Assembly: GCF_900100295.1 (NCBI RefSeq)
Contig: NZ_FNEV01000002.1
Coordinates: forward strand, 186,001-250,000
DNA from: Salimicrobium halophilum
Lineage (GTDB): Bacteria; Bacillota; Bacilli; Bacillales; Halobacillaceae
Length of the DNA: 64,000 nucleotides
Reading direction: 5' to 3'
A program made the translations under genes and the position numbers. Positions 17,274 to 25,830 of the stretch are shown here, in pieces. Position 1 is the stretch's first letter; every line of letters begins with the position of its first letter. Below the pieces are notes generated by a model, which had not been told where the DNA came from, made no database searches, and saw only the letters and a list, made by a program, of their open reading frames with translations.

Positions 17274-18260
17274 ATGAAGTCATTAGATAAAGCGAAAAAA
17301 CATAACATTGGGCTTGGAACGGCACCACTTGGGAATATGTTCCGTGATGTGCCTGAGAAAGAAGCGGAAGAGACGATACAGAATGCCTGGGACCAGGGCA
17401 TCCGTTACTTCGATACGGCACCATTCTACGGAGCGGGACTTGCGGAAATCCGCGTAGGCAACGTCCTCTCTGAGAAGAATCGTGATGATTTCGTACTCAG
17501 CACGAAAGTCGGTCGTTACATGAAAGAAGAAACAGAAGATAAAGAAGGTCTGTTTGAGCACGGCCGGGACAATGAAGTCGTGACGGATTATAGTGAAGAA
17601 TCCACACGAAAATCGATCGAACAAAGTCTCGAGCGTCTGAAAACGGACAGACTCGATATGGTATTCGTCCATGATGTGTCGCCTGATTTTCATGGGGATG
17701 CGTGGGTCGAGAAATTCGATCAGGCACGAAAAGGAGCGTTCAAAGTTCTGGATGAAATGAGAGACGAAGGCGTCATTCAGGGCTGGGGGTTAGGTGTAAA
17801 TACTACGACACCAATCGAGCTTGCGATGGAACTCGAAGACGTGAATCCGGATGTTTGTCTGTCCGCTACCCAATATACACTGCTGCAGCACGAACGAGCG
17901 CTTGAGCGCATGATGCCGCTAGCCGAAGAGAAGGGCGTCGACATCGTCGTCGGTAGTCCTTATAACTCAGGTGTGCTGCTTGGCGGAGATCACTTCAACT
18001 ATGCAGAAGCCGGAGAGGAAATTCTGGAGCACGTAAGACAGCTGAAGGAAATCGCCGATAAGTATGATGTTCATCTGAAAGCAGCCGCCCTTCAGTTCTC
18101 TACCGCTCATCCAGCTGTTTCTTCGATTATTCCGGGATCCACTCGTCCGGATCGCATCGAAGAGGATTTGAAGATGATGGAGGCCGACATCCCGAAAGAC
18201 TTCTGGAATGAGCTCGTGTCGAAAGGATTCATCTCAGAAAAAGCCCCACTTCCGAAATAA
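17274..18260 (+). CDS. Aldo/keto reductase, D-threo-aldose dehydrogenase-like
   Basis: The 328-residue protein has the aldo/keto reductase barrel with the expected tetrad: Asp and Tyr in YFDTAPFYG, Lys in LSTKVGR and His in MVFVHDVS. The sequence resembles the pyridoxal 4-dehydrogenase / L-fucose (D-threo-aldose) dehydrogenase branch, which usually oxidises sugars or pyridoxal with NAD. The start is ATG 17274 behind AAAGGAGAG. It is monocistronic and ends at a terminator. Confidence 0.88.
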   Translation: MKSLDKAKKHNIGLGTAPLGNMFRDVPEKEAEETIQNAWDQGIRYFDTAPFYGAGLAEIRVGNVLSEKNRDDFVLSTKVGRYMKEETEDKEGLFEHGRDNEVVTDYSEESTRKSIEQSLERLKTDRLDMVFVHDVSPDFHGDAWVEKFDQARKGAFKVLDEMRDEGVIQGWGLGVNTTTPIELAMELEDVNPDVCLSATQYTLLQHERALERMMPLAEEKGVDIVVGSPYNSGVLLGGDHFNYAEAGEEILEHVRQLKEIADKYDVHLKAAALQFSTAHPAVSSIIPGSTRPDRIEEDLKMMEADIPKDFWNELVSKGFISEKAPLPK

Positions 18261-18263
18261 TGC

Positions 18264-18307
18264 AACGAAGCCCTTTGCCTGAAGATAGGTGAAGGGCTTT
18301 GTTTTTT
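18264..18307 (+). terminator. Rho-independent terminator after the aldo/keto reductase gene
   Basis: The stem AAGCCCTT (18268-18275) / AAGGGCTT (18292-18299) is followed by TTGTTTTTT. Confidence 0.8.
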
Positions 18308-18383
18308 GGTATGGTAGAATGGATAGAGGAGTTTAAGCATACGTATACAGTACGAACGACTATGCACACACGGGAGGGCTGAG

Positions 18384-18479
18384 ATGGAATTCATCATGGA
18401 TATGCTGATCGGCATTGGGCTCGTATTCTTCATTCTGGTGACGTTCGTCATCTTTTATGGATGGAATAATCGTAAGTAA
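18384..18479 (+). CDS. 31-residue single-span membrane peptide
   Basis: An ATG lies 6 bases behind GGGAGG and opens a 31-codon frame, MEFIMDMLIGIGLVFFILVT followed by FVIFYGWNNRK. It is one hydrophobic helix with an acidic start and a basic end, predicting an inside-positive C-terminus. The good ribosome binding site and compact layout between a terminator and the next gene support a real small protein. The function is unknown. Confidence 0.5.
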   Translation: MEFIMDMLIGIGLVFFILVTFVIFYGWNNRK

Positions 18480-18575
18480 TGTAGGAAGAGAGTCAGGTTT
18501 TGCACATACCGCTACCATTCAGTTACTATAATCATGGACTACATAACGAAAACAATGCAGCAGGAGGACTCATAA

Positions 18576-19382
18576 GTGAGCTTTTTGAAAAACAATGGAT
18601 ACGAATACTACAACCTGAAAGAAATGTTGCAATATACACAGATGGACGAAGACTTGGAAGAACTGAAGCAGGAATTCTCAACACTTCCGGTGGATTCTTA
18701 TGCCAAAGAATTGAATAGATACAGAAGGTATGCGCGTGCCGTTATCGTTCCAGGGACCGACGAAGTACACTGGCTTCCATCGGTTCATACGGAAGAAGGA
18801 GAGATGTATAAATACTTCCAGGGAAGCTTCAACCCGGAATATACGAATGCGGCCCGTGATTTTCCCGCCATTTCTGAGAAAATAAGAGCCAACAAGCTGC
18901 TGAACGATATTGTAATGTTCGACTACAAGCAGACGTTCTGGAGAGAAGAAGACATGCTGCTTCCTGTCCATGCAGGTATCCATTTCGTGAAGTTGGAAGT
19001 GGAAAATGACGAGGACATCGCAGTCTCCTCTCCGAACCACTTGCATCAGGACGGAGAGCCGTTTACGTTCGCTCACCTCGTTCATCGGCAGAACGTGGAA
19101 GGTGGCTTGAACGCGATCGGTGTTCCGGAAGTGGCCGGTGATGTGCCTGAGAATGTAGACGATAGTAAATTACTAAAGCAAATGACGCTGACAGAGCCGC
19201 TCGAATCCTACGGAGTGTTCGATCCGATGGTCAGTCACTATGTCGCCCCTGTAACGAAAGGGCAAAAGAATGAAAAAGGCCAGCGCTCGATGATTCTGAT
19301 CGATTTTCAGCCGACGGTCTGCCCGGATCCGGATGAGATTTCTGCTCAACTGAAAAAGAGCAAATTGGTATTCGCTAAATGA
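18576..19382 (+). CDS. 2OG-Fe(II) dioxygenase, isoleucine dioxygenase-like
   Basis: The 268-residue protein matches the 2OG-Fe dioxygenase family that includes the L-isoleucine 4-hydroxylase of Bacillus thuringiensis. Metal ligands are visible as His157 and Asp159 (HLHQDGE) and His221 (SHYVAPV), and Arg237 (GQRSMILIDF) would bind 2-oxoglutarate. Characterised members hydroxylate free aliphatic amino acids. The start is GTG 18576 behind CAGGAGGA. A 72-codon frame in another register that overlaps the 5' end is a shadow. It is monocistronic. The substrate is inferred. Confidence 0.85.
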   Translation: MSFLKNNGYEYYNLKEMLQYTQMDEDLEELKQEFSTLPVDSYAKELNRYRRYARAVIVPGTDEVHWLPSVHTEEGEMYKYFQGSFNPEYTNAARDFPAISEKIRANKLLNDIVMFDYKQTFWREEDMLLPVHAGIHFVKLEVENDEDIAVSSPNHLHQDGEPFTFAHLVHRQNVEGGLNAIGVPEVAGDVPENVDDSKLLKQMTLTEPLESYGVFDPMVSHYVAPVTKGQKNEKGQRSMILIDFQPTVCPDPDEISAQLKKSKLVFAK

Positions 19383-19383
19383 A

Positions 19384-19425
19384 AAAATGAGGTGCAGGGG
19401 ACAAGTGTCCTTCCTGCACCTTCTT
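19384..19425. terminator. Bidirectional terminator between convergent genes
   Basis: GGTGCAGG (19391-19398) pairs with CCTGCACC (19413-19420), with an inner GGACA/TGTCC stem. A-rich and T-rich flanks allow termination on both strands, for the dioxygenase and maf genes. Confidence 0.8.
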
Positions 19426-20004
19426 TCATTTCGTCGGGACCGGGGAGATAGAGAATTCCTTCAATTCCTGCACGACTCGTGAGATAGGAAGTCCCATCAC
19501 GGTGTAATAGTCGCCGTTGATGCGTTTCACGAACATGGCACCGAGACTCTGAATGCCATACGCGCCAGCTTTATCATAAGGATCCTGGGTTTTTACGTAC
19601 CAGCCAAGGTCTTCTTCATTGATGTCCCAGAACTCGACTTCCGTAGTTTCCGTAAACAATACAGCCTTTTCTTTGGAACGGATGTATACGCCCGTCATCA
19701 CTTCATGAACATCCCCGCTCATGGCTTCCATCATTGCACGAGCTTCTTCTTCGGAATTCGGTTTTTCAAATATCTGCCCCTGGTAAGAAACGACGGTGTC
19801 GGAGGAAAGGATGACTTCTCCGTCTTCGATAGGTACGTCTTTTCCTTTGTTCCAGGCGAGCTGTTCCACCTTTTTACGTGGATCGGTCTCTGTGATCAGG
19901 GATTCATCAAAGTTCTGTTTTCTTAATGAAAAAGGAATATGTACCTGCTGGAGAAGTTCCTGCCTCCTTGGGGAAGACGAAGCGAGAATGAGTTGTTTGG
20001 TCAT
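19426..20004 (-). CDS. maf: Maf family nucleotide pyrophosphatase
   Basis: The 192-residue protein has the Maf signature LILASSSPRRQELL at its N-terminus, the catalytic region LSSDTVV and the GAYGIQ...G motif near the C-terminus. Maf proteins of this branch hydrolyse dTTP, UTP and modified pyrimidine triphosphates and are linked to septum formation and nucleotide sanitation. The start is ATG 20004 with GGAGG upstream; the frame extends 46 codons further but without similarity. The gene is divergent from the YpeB-like gene. Confidence 0.92.
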   Translation of the reverse strand: MTKQLILASSSPRRQELLQQVHIPFSLRKQNFDESLITETDPRKKVEQLAWNKGKDVPIEDGEVILSSDTVVSYQGQIFEKPNSEEEARAMMEAMSGDVHEVMTGVYIRSKEKAVLFTETTEVEFWDINEEDLGWYVKTQDPYDKAGAYGIQSLGAMFVKRINGDYYTVMGLPISRVVQELKEFSISPVPTK

Positions 20005-20125
20005 AGCGAAGCCTCCTGAATATCGGGTGGATTTTTTTGAAAGTAACACAGGGCTATACCCTTGTCCACTATTTGTAAGCGGAATATTCTGTGGTACGAT
20101 GGCGGGAAAGGGAGTGTTTGGAAAT

Positions 20126-21403
20126 ATGAAGAAAATAATCACCGGGTCTCTTTTGCTGGGGATCGGGTTATCGATGAGTCTATCTTATTTTATGACCAAC
20201 AGAATCGATGAGGAAGAAAAGAAACTCTTAGGGAGTTGGGCTTACAATATGCAAGTCGAATATAGTGATTGGTCATACGCTTTGACTAATGCTCTTGCAT
20301 CAGGAACACCGGACAAAACGCTGTCTTACCTTGAAGAAGTCGAAAGCGCGGAAGGTCATTCCTGGATAGATGGATCGATTCTTGAAATCGCCGATATCCC
20401 TCCTGGGCAAGAAGGTTATGCGTATCAGGACCGCTTTACATATGGATACATAAGATATCTGACAAATACGTGGGAAGACGATGGTCTCTCTAAGCAAGAA
20501 CGTGAAGTTGTTACAGCAATACGTGATTATGCCAACGTCTCTTCAGAAGCTTATAGAGAAATAAGAAAGATGACCTCTCCACAAGAAGAAGGAGACTTTG
20601 CCATTAAAATTGGAGAGCGACTTAAAGAACTCCGGGAAGAAGTGGATCCTTATCAGGAAGTTGTACATAAAGATGAAAAATTCAGGGAGTATCAACAAGG
20701 GGATTCCCAGAAAGTAGGAACTCTATTCCAAGGAGAACCTGCGCTTGAGCATGAAGAATTGAAAGAAAGAGCGAAGCAGCAAGTGGAGAGTGTTCTTGAT
20801 AAAGAGATGACTCTCGATGGTTCCGGAGTCGGTACAGGACACCTTTATAGAGATAGTGGAGCAGGAGAAGTTCACTTTTATACAGGAAATGGTGAGAGAT
20901 ACAGGATGGCTGTCAGTACCCATGGAGGGCATTTGCTGGGGATCACGATGGATTCGTTGGATGTTTATCCTGTGAAGGGAAATCTGGAAGAGGCCGCCCT
21001 TCATATGGTTGAAGCATCAGAGGTACCAGGAGAAAACTGGACCACAGATGTCCGTGAATTCGACGATGAAGTAGTTGTCTCAGTTTTTCAAACAAAGAAT
21101 GGAGTCGAGCAACGGGATTTTGCGGTGAAGGCTGACTTTCAGAAACAGGGAGATGGATATGCTTTGACGTGGCTTGATCTTTCTTTCGCCTACAAGGATA
21201 AATCACAACAAGATGTTTCAGTGGAAGTGACGCCTGAACAAGCAAGAGACTCGATCAGCTCATCAGTGACCGTTGAAGGAGATTCGAAACTGGCGCAGGA
21301 CGATAGCTCGCGTCTCGTGTATATTTTTCCTATTTCCGGATTGGAAAGATATTCGAAAGCTCTCGTTGATGCGACGACAGGGGAGTTCATAAGAGTGAAA
21401 TGA
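20126..21403 (+). CDS. YpeB-like membrane-anchored protein
   Basis: The 425-residue protein has one N-terminal membrane helix (about 3-22), a helical region to about 220, and a C-terminal part of repeated beta-rich units ending in SRLVYIFPISG...DATTGE. This layout resembles YpeB, which stabilises the germination hydrolase SleB and carries PepSY domains. Unlike ypeB there is no sleB neighbour. The start is placed at ATG 20126; a GTG at 20114 in the same frame is possible, and the longer frame from 19796 covers the maf gene. The call is moderate and rests on architecture. Confidence 0.5.
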   Translation: MKKIITGSLLLGIGLSMSLSYFMTNRIDEEEKKLLGSWAYNMQVEYSDWSYALTNALASGTPDKTLSYLEEVESAEGHSWIDGSILEIADIPPGQEGYAYQDRFTYGYIRYLTNTWEDDGLSKQEREVVTAIRDYANVSSEAYREIRKMTSPQEEGDFAIKIGERLKELREEVDPYQEVVHKDEKFREYQQGDSQKVGTLFQGEPALEHEELKERAKQQVESVLDKEMTLDGSGVGTGHLYRDSGAGEVHFYTGNGERYRMAVSTHGGHLLGITMDSLDVYPVKGNLEEAALHMVEASEVPGENWTTDVREFDDEVVVSVFQTKNGVEQRDFAVKADFQKQGDGYALTWLDLSFAYKDKSQQDVSVEVTPEQARDSISSSVTVEGDSKLAQDDSSRLVYIFPISGLERYSKALVDATTGEFIRVK

Positions 21404-21411
21404 TTAGAAGG

Positions 21412-21472
21412 AAGTAGTTCAGTTCTGAATGCAATAAGAGATGTTGCAGACGTAATTGAACTACTTTTTTTA
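21412..21472 (+). terminator. Rho-independent terminator after the YpeB-like gene
   Basis: AGTAGTTCA (21413-21421) pairs with TGAACTACT (21457-21465) and encloses an inner TGCAA/TTGCA hairpin. A run of T residues follows. Confidence 0.7.
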
Positions 21473-21499
21473 TAGAAACTATAAAAAAGGGGGCGTATC

Positions 21500-22264
21500 A
21501 TTATCAAATTCGCAATTACTGTCGTGCTAAGTCTGCTCGTTGTGATCGGGGTTTCCTTCTCCCTGTTTTTTTGGGATGAGTCACCGAAGAATGAAGAAGC
21601 GTTACAAGGAGAACAGAATGAGGGGGATGGCTCTCGAAAGGGCGCATCGCTCATTACTTCGGAGGAGGTAACAGCTTCTTTGAAGGAACAAGGTTTGGAT
21701 TTGAAGGGGGCGGACCTTCCGAGGGAGAACGTTTTCATCCGTGAGCTAAACGGTGTCACTCCTCAACCATATAACCTAGAAGGGCGCGCCCTGTCCATTT
21801 ATGTCTACCCGACGATTGAAGCGAGCGTCAAGGGGATGAAAGAGTTTGGGGAAAAGACGGAAGCGGCGGAATTAGAGCCCTATAAAATGTTTACGAATAA
21901 TAACCTCCTCGTGTTCTATGTAGACGGAAGCGAAGAGATGAATCGTACGTTGCAAGAGACTATCAATGGTCTGGATACTTCGCAGGGCAATCAGGAACTA
22001 GAGGCTGACGATGTTACTAATTTCGTTGAGTTCAAAGGGGAAGTAAAGAAAGTAGAACGTGAAGGCAATCTCCAGGGAATCCTTGTTTCGCCTCATGTAG
22101 AAAACGAGACCATCGATTATGAAGAGGCCTGGTTTTTCACAGATAACAATCTCTCTTATGAACCGGGGCAAGTCGTGTTAGTGAGCTATGATACAACTCA
22201 AGTCCATACGTCACAGTTCCCACCTCACTATGGTGCAGAGAAAATTTCAATTGTAAAGGACTAG
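21500..22264 (+). CDS. Secreted or anchored protein with DUF3221-like C-terminus, apparent ATT start
   Basis: The coding frame opens on a hydrophobic signal/anchor (IIKFAITVVLSLLVVIGV), but no ATG, GTG or TTG precedes it. A GGGGG site lies 7 bases before ATT 21500 (or 10 before ATC 21503). A GTG at 21524 would cut off the positive residue and half the hydrophobic helix. Residues about 180-254 (FKGEVKKVEREG...PPHYGAEKISI) resemble the OB-fold-like DUF3221 domain seen at 41488 and 42426. The middle domain is unrecognised. The function is unknown and the start is unproven. Confidence 0.6.
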   Translation: MIKFAITVVLSLLVVIGVSFSLFFWDESPKNEEALQGEQNEGDGSRKGASLITSEEVTASLKEQGLDLKGADLPRENVFIRELNGVTPQPYNLEGRALSIYVYPTIEASVKGMKEFGEKTEAAELEPYKMFTNNNLLVFYVDGSEEMNRTLQETINGLDTSQGNQELEADDVTNFVEFKGEVKKVEREGNLQGILVSPHVENETIDYEEAWFFTDNNLSYEPGQVVLVSYDTTQVHTSQFPPHYGAEKISIVKD

Positions 22265-22381
22265 AAAAGCATTAGCTGCGCTTATGAGGAACCTCTTTTA
22301 AAATTTGCTATTGTGATTTGTTATCTCGAAATTGAGTCTTCAAGTAAAGGAGCAGTTTAGTGGAATAAGGGGGCTATATTT

Positions 22382-23011
22382 TTGAAGAACGATCAAGAGT
22401 TTAAAAATCATTGGAAAAGGTTTATCATCTTCTCGCTTTCCATTGGGATGGTAGTTGGAATTTTTTCTGTAATTTCCGACCACATTCCAAGTACGGGTGA
22501 GGAATTAATGGTTCTTGAAATCGTAATTACGTATTTAGCGGTAATGATAAACTCCTTACCAGTCTGGTTTATAATTGCTATGATTATTGGTTATAAATTT
22601 GGGAGGAATATTAAGGAAGCATTATTTTTTGGTGCCTTTTATACAATCATTGCAATCACTTTTTATTTCTTGTTTGACTACATTTATGAAAGCTTCTTTT
22701 ACGAGGGGGTTATACCTGTAGCGACATCATTTAAAGATCAAATAAAATTCTACGCAGAATGGTACGGAGTCTCAACTGCCGGTGGTCTTGTAGGAGGAGC
22801 GTTGGGGTATCTATTTAAGAAGAATCGTTTTGTTTTATTATTCTTGGTTTTGGGGATAACCTTACAATTGTTTGTAAATGGTGCAAGAAGTTGGAGCAAT
22901 CTTATTGGTATTGCTCAAAATGTGAGCTTTTGTCTTATGATTACAAGCATTTTCATTTATTTAGCAATTGTTTGGAGAAAGAATAGGAATAAGAAACAGA
23001 GTCTCGCATAA
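22382..23011 (+). CDS. Multi-span membrane protein, unknown
   Basis: The 209-residue protein starts at TTG 22382 behind AAGGGGG. About five or six hydrophobic helices span residues 15-200, with a short basic C-terminus (WRKNRNKKQ). The gene is clearly more AT-rich than its neighbours upstream and marks the start of an AT-rich patch extending to about 28.7 kb. I recognise no family. Confidence 0.6.
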   Translation: MKNDQEFKNHWKRFIIFSLSIGMVVGIFSVISDHIPSTGEELMVLEIVITYLAVMINSLPVWFIIAMIIGYKFGRNIKEALFFGAFYTIIAITFYFLFDYIYESFFYEGVIPVATSFKDQIKFYAEWYGVSTAGGLVGGALGYLFKKNRFVLLFLVLGITLQLFVNGARSWSNLIGIAQNVSFCLMITSIFIYLAIVWRKNRNKKQSLA

Positions 23012-23171
23012 CGCGATTATTTCGTAAAAAGGATAGTTTGTAAGGAGAAAAACCTAAACTGGCGAGTGTGTTAGTTAAAACCCTGCTTCAATATCTCAAA
23101 ATTAACTCTACCGTCATAGGTGGCGGTTAATTAGCGAAGAGTAGTTGCTTTTTTCAATTTAATGAAGACAA

Positions 23172-23200
23172 TTGACAATAATAAGGGCTTCCTCCATACT
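23172..23200 (+). promoter_or_regulatory. SigA-type promoter of the ArsR/MFS unit
   Basis: A perfect TTGACA (23172-23177) is followed after 17 bases by CATACT (23195-23200). Confidence 0.7.
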
Positions 23201-23214
23201 ATTGTTAAAATAAT

Positions 23215-23227
23215 TTTACCGAGTAAA
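23215..23227 (+). promoter_or_regulatory. Candidate operator TTTAC-CGA-GTAAA
   Basis: A perfect 5+5 inverted repeat with a 3-base spacer sits about 14 bases downstream of the -10 element, where a repressor would block transcription. The ArsR-type gene directly downstream is the obvious candidate for binding it. Confidence 0.4.
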
Positions 23228-23244
23228 TGGAGTGAACGGAATAA

Positions 23245-23853
23245 ATGAAGGATATAAAGTTATTGACCACCCATGAACAGCTAAAAGCATTAGCTGATCC
23301 ATTTCGATCCGAATTACTACTACGCCTAATGGAAAAACCTAAAACCGGGCAACAACTTTCCGAGTTATTTAATCTATCAAGAGCTCGTATTCACTACCAC
23401 TTGAAAGAATTAGAGAAGAATGAATTAGTAGAAATCGTTCATAAAGAAGAGAAAAACGGTATTGTACAAAAATTTTATCAAGCTGTTGCTGGTGGTTTCG
23501 TACCTGATCAGTCCCTTATTCCTTATTCTGATATGACAGAAACTGTTAGACACATGATGGTCAGTATGTTGGAACAATCAAAAAGACGAATCCTCGCTGC
23601 ACCCGAAGAGTCTCTACAAGACGAGTCAGGTTCTAAGGATCCAGCTATGTGGAAGTACCGATCCAGTGCATATGAGATTCATGCAAAAGAAGAAGATTTC
23701 TTAGCCTGGCAGCAAAAGTTCTCAACATTAATGGAGGAACTTGCAGAAATACAAAGACCGGAACCTTCCTCAGACTCTAAACTCTATTATTTCCATATCC
23801 TCGGCCTACAAATAGAAGAAGGCCAGTATGAAAAGAAAAAAGGAGAATCTTAA
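23245..23853 (+). CDS. ArsR-type winged-helix regulator
   Basis: The 202-residue protein has an N-terminal winged helix (about 8-75) with the ArsR pattern LKALADPFRSELLLRLMEKP and recognition helix LFNLSRARIHYHLKELE. A helical C-terminal ligand or dimerisation part of about 120 residues follows, unlike the short metal-sensing ArsR proteins. It precedes an MFS exporter gene by 74 bases, the usual layout of a drug-efflux repressor and its target. The promoter has a candidate operator. No metal-binding cysteines are present. Confidence 0.85.
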   Translation: MKDIKLLTTHEQLKALADPFRSELLLRLMEKPKTGQQLSELFNLSRARIHYHLKELEKNELVEIVHKEEKNGIVQKFYQAVAGGFVPDQSLIPYSDMTETVRHMMVSMLEQSKRRILAAPEESLQDESGSKDPAMWKYRSSAYEIHAKEEDFLAWQQKFSTLMEELAEIQRPEPSSDSKLYYFHILGLQIEEGQYEKKKGES

Positions 23854-23876
23854 AAGTTCTCTCTTTTTTTGAACTA

Positions 23877-23898
23877 ACGGTAAGATAAATTTAACCGT
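23877..23898 (+). promoter_or_regulatory. Weak inverted repeat between the regulator and MFS genes
   Basis: ACGGT (23877-23881) and ACCGT (23894-23898) flank 12 AT-rich bases upstream of the exporter gene. It could be a second regulator site or chance. Confidence 0.25.
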
Positions 23899-23927
23899 GT
23901 AAAAATGATTATTAAAGGAGAGGTCAG

Positions 23928-25181
23928 ATGATACTTATAAAGCAATCGGAAAGAGGAGAAACGCTTCCTTTATCAAAATCTAAGTCGTTTATGTTGCTAT
24001 GGTTTACAACTGTCGTTTCAAGCTTAAGTCTTTCCATGTTTATGTTCATACAATCATGGTATGTAGTAGAAAATCTCGGTATGGAAGCCTCTCTTGGTAT
24101 AGTATTAGTTTGTTTAACGACCATGCGGATGGTTTCTATGGTCATAGGAGGGGTGGTTGCAGATAGAAGCAGACAAACGAAAATCATGTCCTATTCCGAT
24201 TTATCGTTAGCCATCCTGGTCATTATACTTGCGGTACTTTTCGTTTTACTAAAAGAAGTGCCTATATGGGTGCTCGCTATTAATGCAACTTTCTTTGGAG
24301 CATGTGGAGGATTATTTGAGCCATCCCGGGATGCATTGGTCCCGAAAGTCGTTGAAAATCATCAACTAACAAGAGCAAACTCTTTACTCCAGGGGGCTAT
24401 CCAGATTGCATTATTCAGTGGTCCTTTACTCGCAGGTATTTTAATCAGTATTTTTAGCTACAGTGCCGTTTTATCTTTGATTGGTTTATTTTTAATCCTG
24501 TCCGGCATCGGTGTTTTATTCATAAAAACCAGAGACATTGATCGAAACAATCAAAATCATACTAATCGGCAATCTTTTAAAATCCAGTTAACAGAAGGAT
24601 TAACATACACATGGAATTCTTCTTTGTTAAGGGCTTTGCTTATCATTACAATTATTGTTAACTTCTTTATTTCAGGGCCTTTATTGATGGGGTTACCTAT
24701 CTTTGTAGAAGGAGTGCTCAATGGAAACTCTGTGGACTTTAGTTTTGTGCAAGGTGGATTTACCTTTGGGATGGTATTGGGTTCAGTGCTTATAGGAGTT
24801 ATGAACATTCAACGTAAGAGAGGGGCTTATGCCCTGTACCTCATTGCTCTTCAAGGAGTGGGGATGTTTGTTTTCAGTCAAGTGACTTCTGTAGTAGTTG
24901 CGGTTAGTATTATTATTTTCATCGGTATGCTGAATCCTGGAGTGAATATTCCTTTGATTTCATTGGTACAATCGTATGCCAGTGAAGAGAAAGTAGGGCG
25001 TGTAATGAGTCTGATTCGTACTGGATCGTTAGGGTTGATTCCACTTTCCTATGCAGTTACTTCTATTTTCTTGGGAATGGGAGTAAACATTCAAACTTTG
25101 ATGGTGTGGAGTTCTTTTCCATTAATATTTAGTGTGATCTTATTGTACTTTACATTTCCAATTCTACGGAGAGCGGACTGA
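23928..25181 (+). CDS. MFS transporter, drug-efflux type
   Basis: The 417-residue protein has about twelve membrane helices and the family loop between helices 2 and 3 (GGVVADRSRQTK), followed by GACGGLFEPSRDALVPKVV. This is typical of the MFS branch of macrolide and multidrug exporters of Gram-positive bacteria. It starts at ATG 23928 behind GGAGAGG. The upstream ArsR-type regulator is its likely repressor. The substrate is unknown. Base composition is AT-rich, in line with possible horizontal transfer. Confidence 0.9.
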   Translation: MILIKQSERGETLPLSKSKSFMLLWFTTVVSSLSLSMFMFIQSWYVVENLGMEASLGIVLVCLTTMRMVSMVIGGVVADRSRQTKIMSYSDLSLAILVIILAVLFVLLKEVPIWVLAINATFFGACGGLFEPSRDALVPKVVENHQLTRANSLLQGAIQIALFSGPLLAGILISIFSYSAVLSLIGLFLILSGIGVLFIKTRDIDRNNQNHTNRQSFKIQLTEGLTYTWNSSLLRALLIITIIVNFFISGPLLMGLPIFVEGVLNGNSVDFSFVQGGFTFGMVLGSVLIGVMNIQRKRGAYALYLIALQGVGMFVFSQVTSVVVAVSIIIFIGMLNPGVNIPLISLVQSYASEEKVGRVMSLIRTGSLGLIPLSYAVTSIFLGMGVNIQTLMVWSSFPLIFSVILLYFTFPILRRAD

Positions 25182-25254
25182 TGTCTATAAGTGAAAAGCC
25201 TCTCCTCTTAGAATAAGTTGCGATCACTTCACTCTAAAAGAAAAGGCCTTCTTT

Positions 25255-25719
25255 TTATTTTCGCTGCTTAAATATTTCCTCAACCTTCTCATGCCTATAC
25301 CTGAAAATTTCATTCAGCTTCTTACTGATATTTATCTTATGTGCTAATTTCCCGAAAATAGCGTAGGGGAGTGCGTAATGGACAATATCCGTCATCTCTA
25401 CGCCGTTTTCCACTTCTTTAAAATGATGCTGATGATGCCAGAATCGGTATGGTCCATGGCGCTGTTCATCAACAAAGAACCTGTTCTCCTCCATGTGAGT
25501 GATTTCCGTCATCCAACTTAATGTAATCCCAAGCACCGGCTGCAAGCGATAAGTCGCAATCATCCCGGGATACATGCGGTCAGGGAGCTCTCCGGTAACT
25601 TCAAACTTCATCCATGGTGGAGTGATTCTGGATAAGTTCTCTGCACTTGAAAAGAACGACCATGCCTCACTTATGGTAATAGGAAGCTGCTGGGTTCTTT
25701 CTATCTTATATATTTTCAA
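25255..25719 (-). CDS. SRPBCC-fold ligand-binding protein
   Basis: The 154-residue protein shows the START-like SRPBCC pattern: ISEAWSFFSSAENLSRITPPWM near the N-terminus, then WMTEITHMEENRFFVDEQRHG and FWHHQHHF, and a C-terminal helix with LNEIFRYRHEKVEEIF. Members bind hydrophobic ligands in a deep cavity, and no catalytic set can be assigned. It starts at ATG 25719 with GAGGTGAG upstream. The gene is convergent with the MFS gene and monocistronic. Confidence 0.8.
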   Translation of the reverse strand: MKIYKIERTQQLPITISEAWSFFSSAENLSRITPPWMKFEVTGELPDRMYPGMIATYRLQPVLGITLSWMTEITHMEENRFFVDEQRHGPYRFWHHQHHFKEVENGVEMTDIVHYALPYAIFGKLAHKINISKKLNEIFRYRHEKVEEIFKQRK

Positions 25720-25830
25720 TGATTCTCACCTCTAAATAAGGTGTTCCACTTTTTAATAAAAGTTAATCCTTATTCATACTCCTTCAGGTAACAATAGTAT
25801 AAAAATTTTGAAGGAACTCAATGGGTAGCC

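Noticed and set aside
18500-18718. 72-codon plus-strand frame before and within the dioxygenase gene
   Set aside because: It runs in a different register through the dioxygenase start, has no ribosome binding site and no protein-like pattern.
19796-20125. 110-codon N-terminal extension of the YpeB-like gene
   Set aside because: It is antisense to maf, and the natural membrane-anchor start at 20126 fits much better.
23085-23160. Possible hairpin ACTCT/AGAGT plus T run before the ArsR-type gene
   Set aside because: The outer stem is only 5 bp with a large internal loop, and the T run lies 6 bases beyond the stem. This is too weak to list as a terminator.
25194-25255. Possible shared terminator between the MFS and SRPBCC genes
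   Set aside because: The arms AAAAGCCT and AGGCCTT pair imperfectly across a loop of more than 35 bases. I could not support a specific structure.
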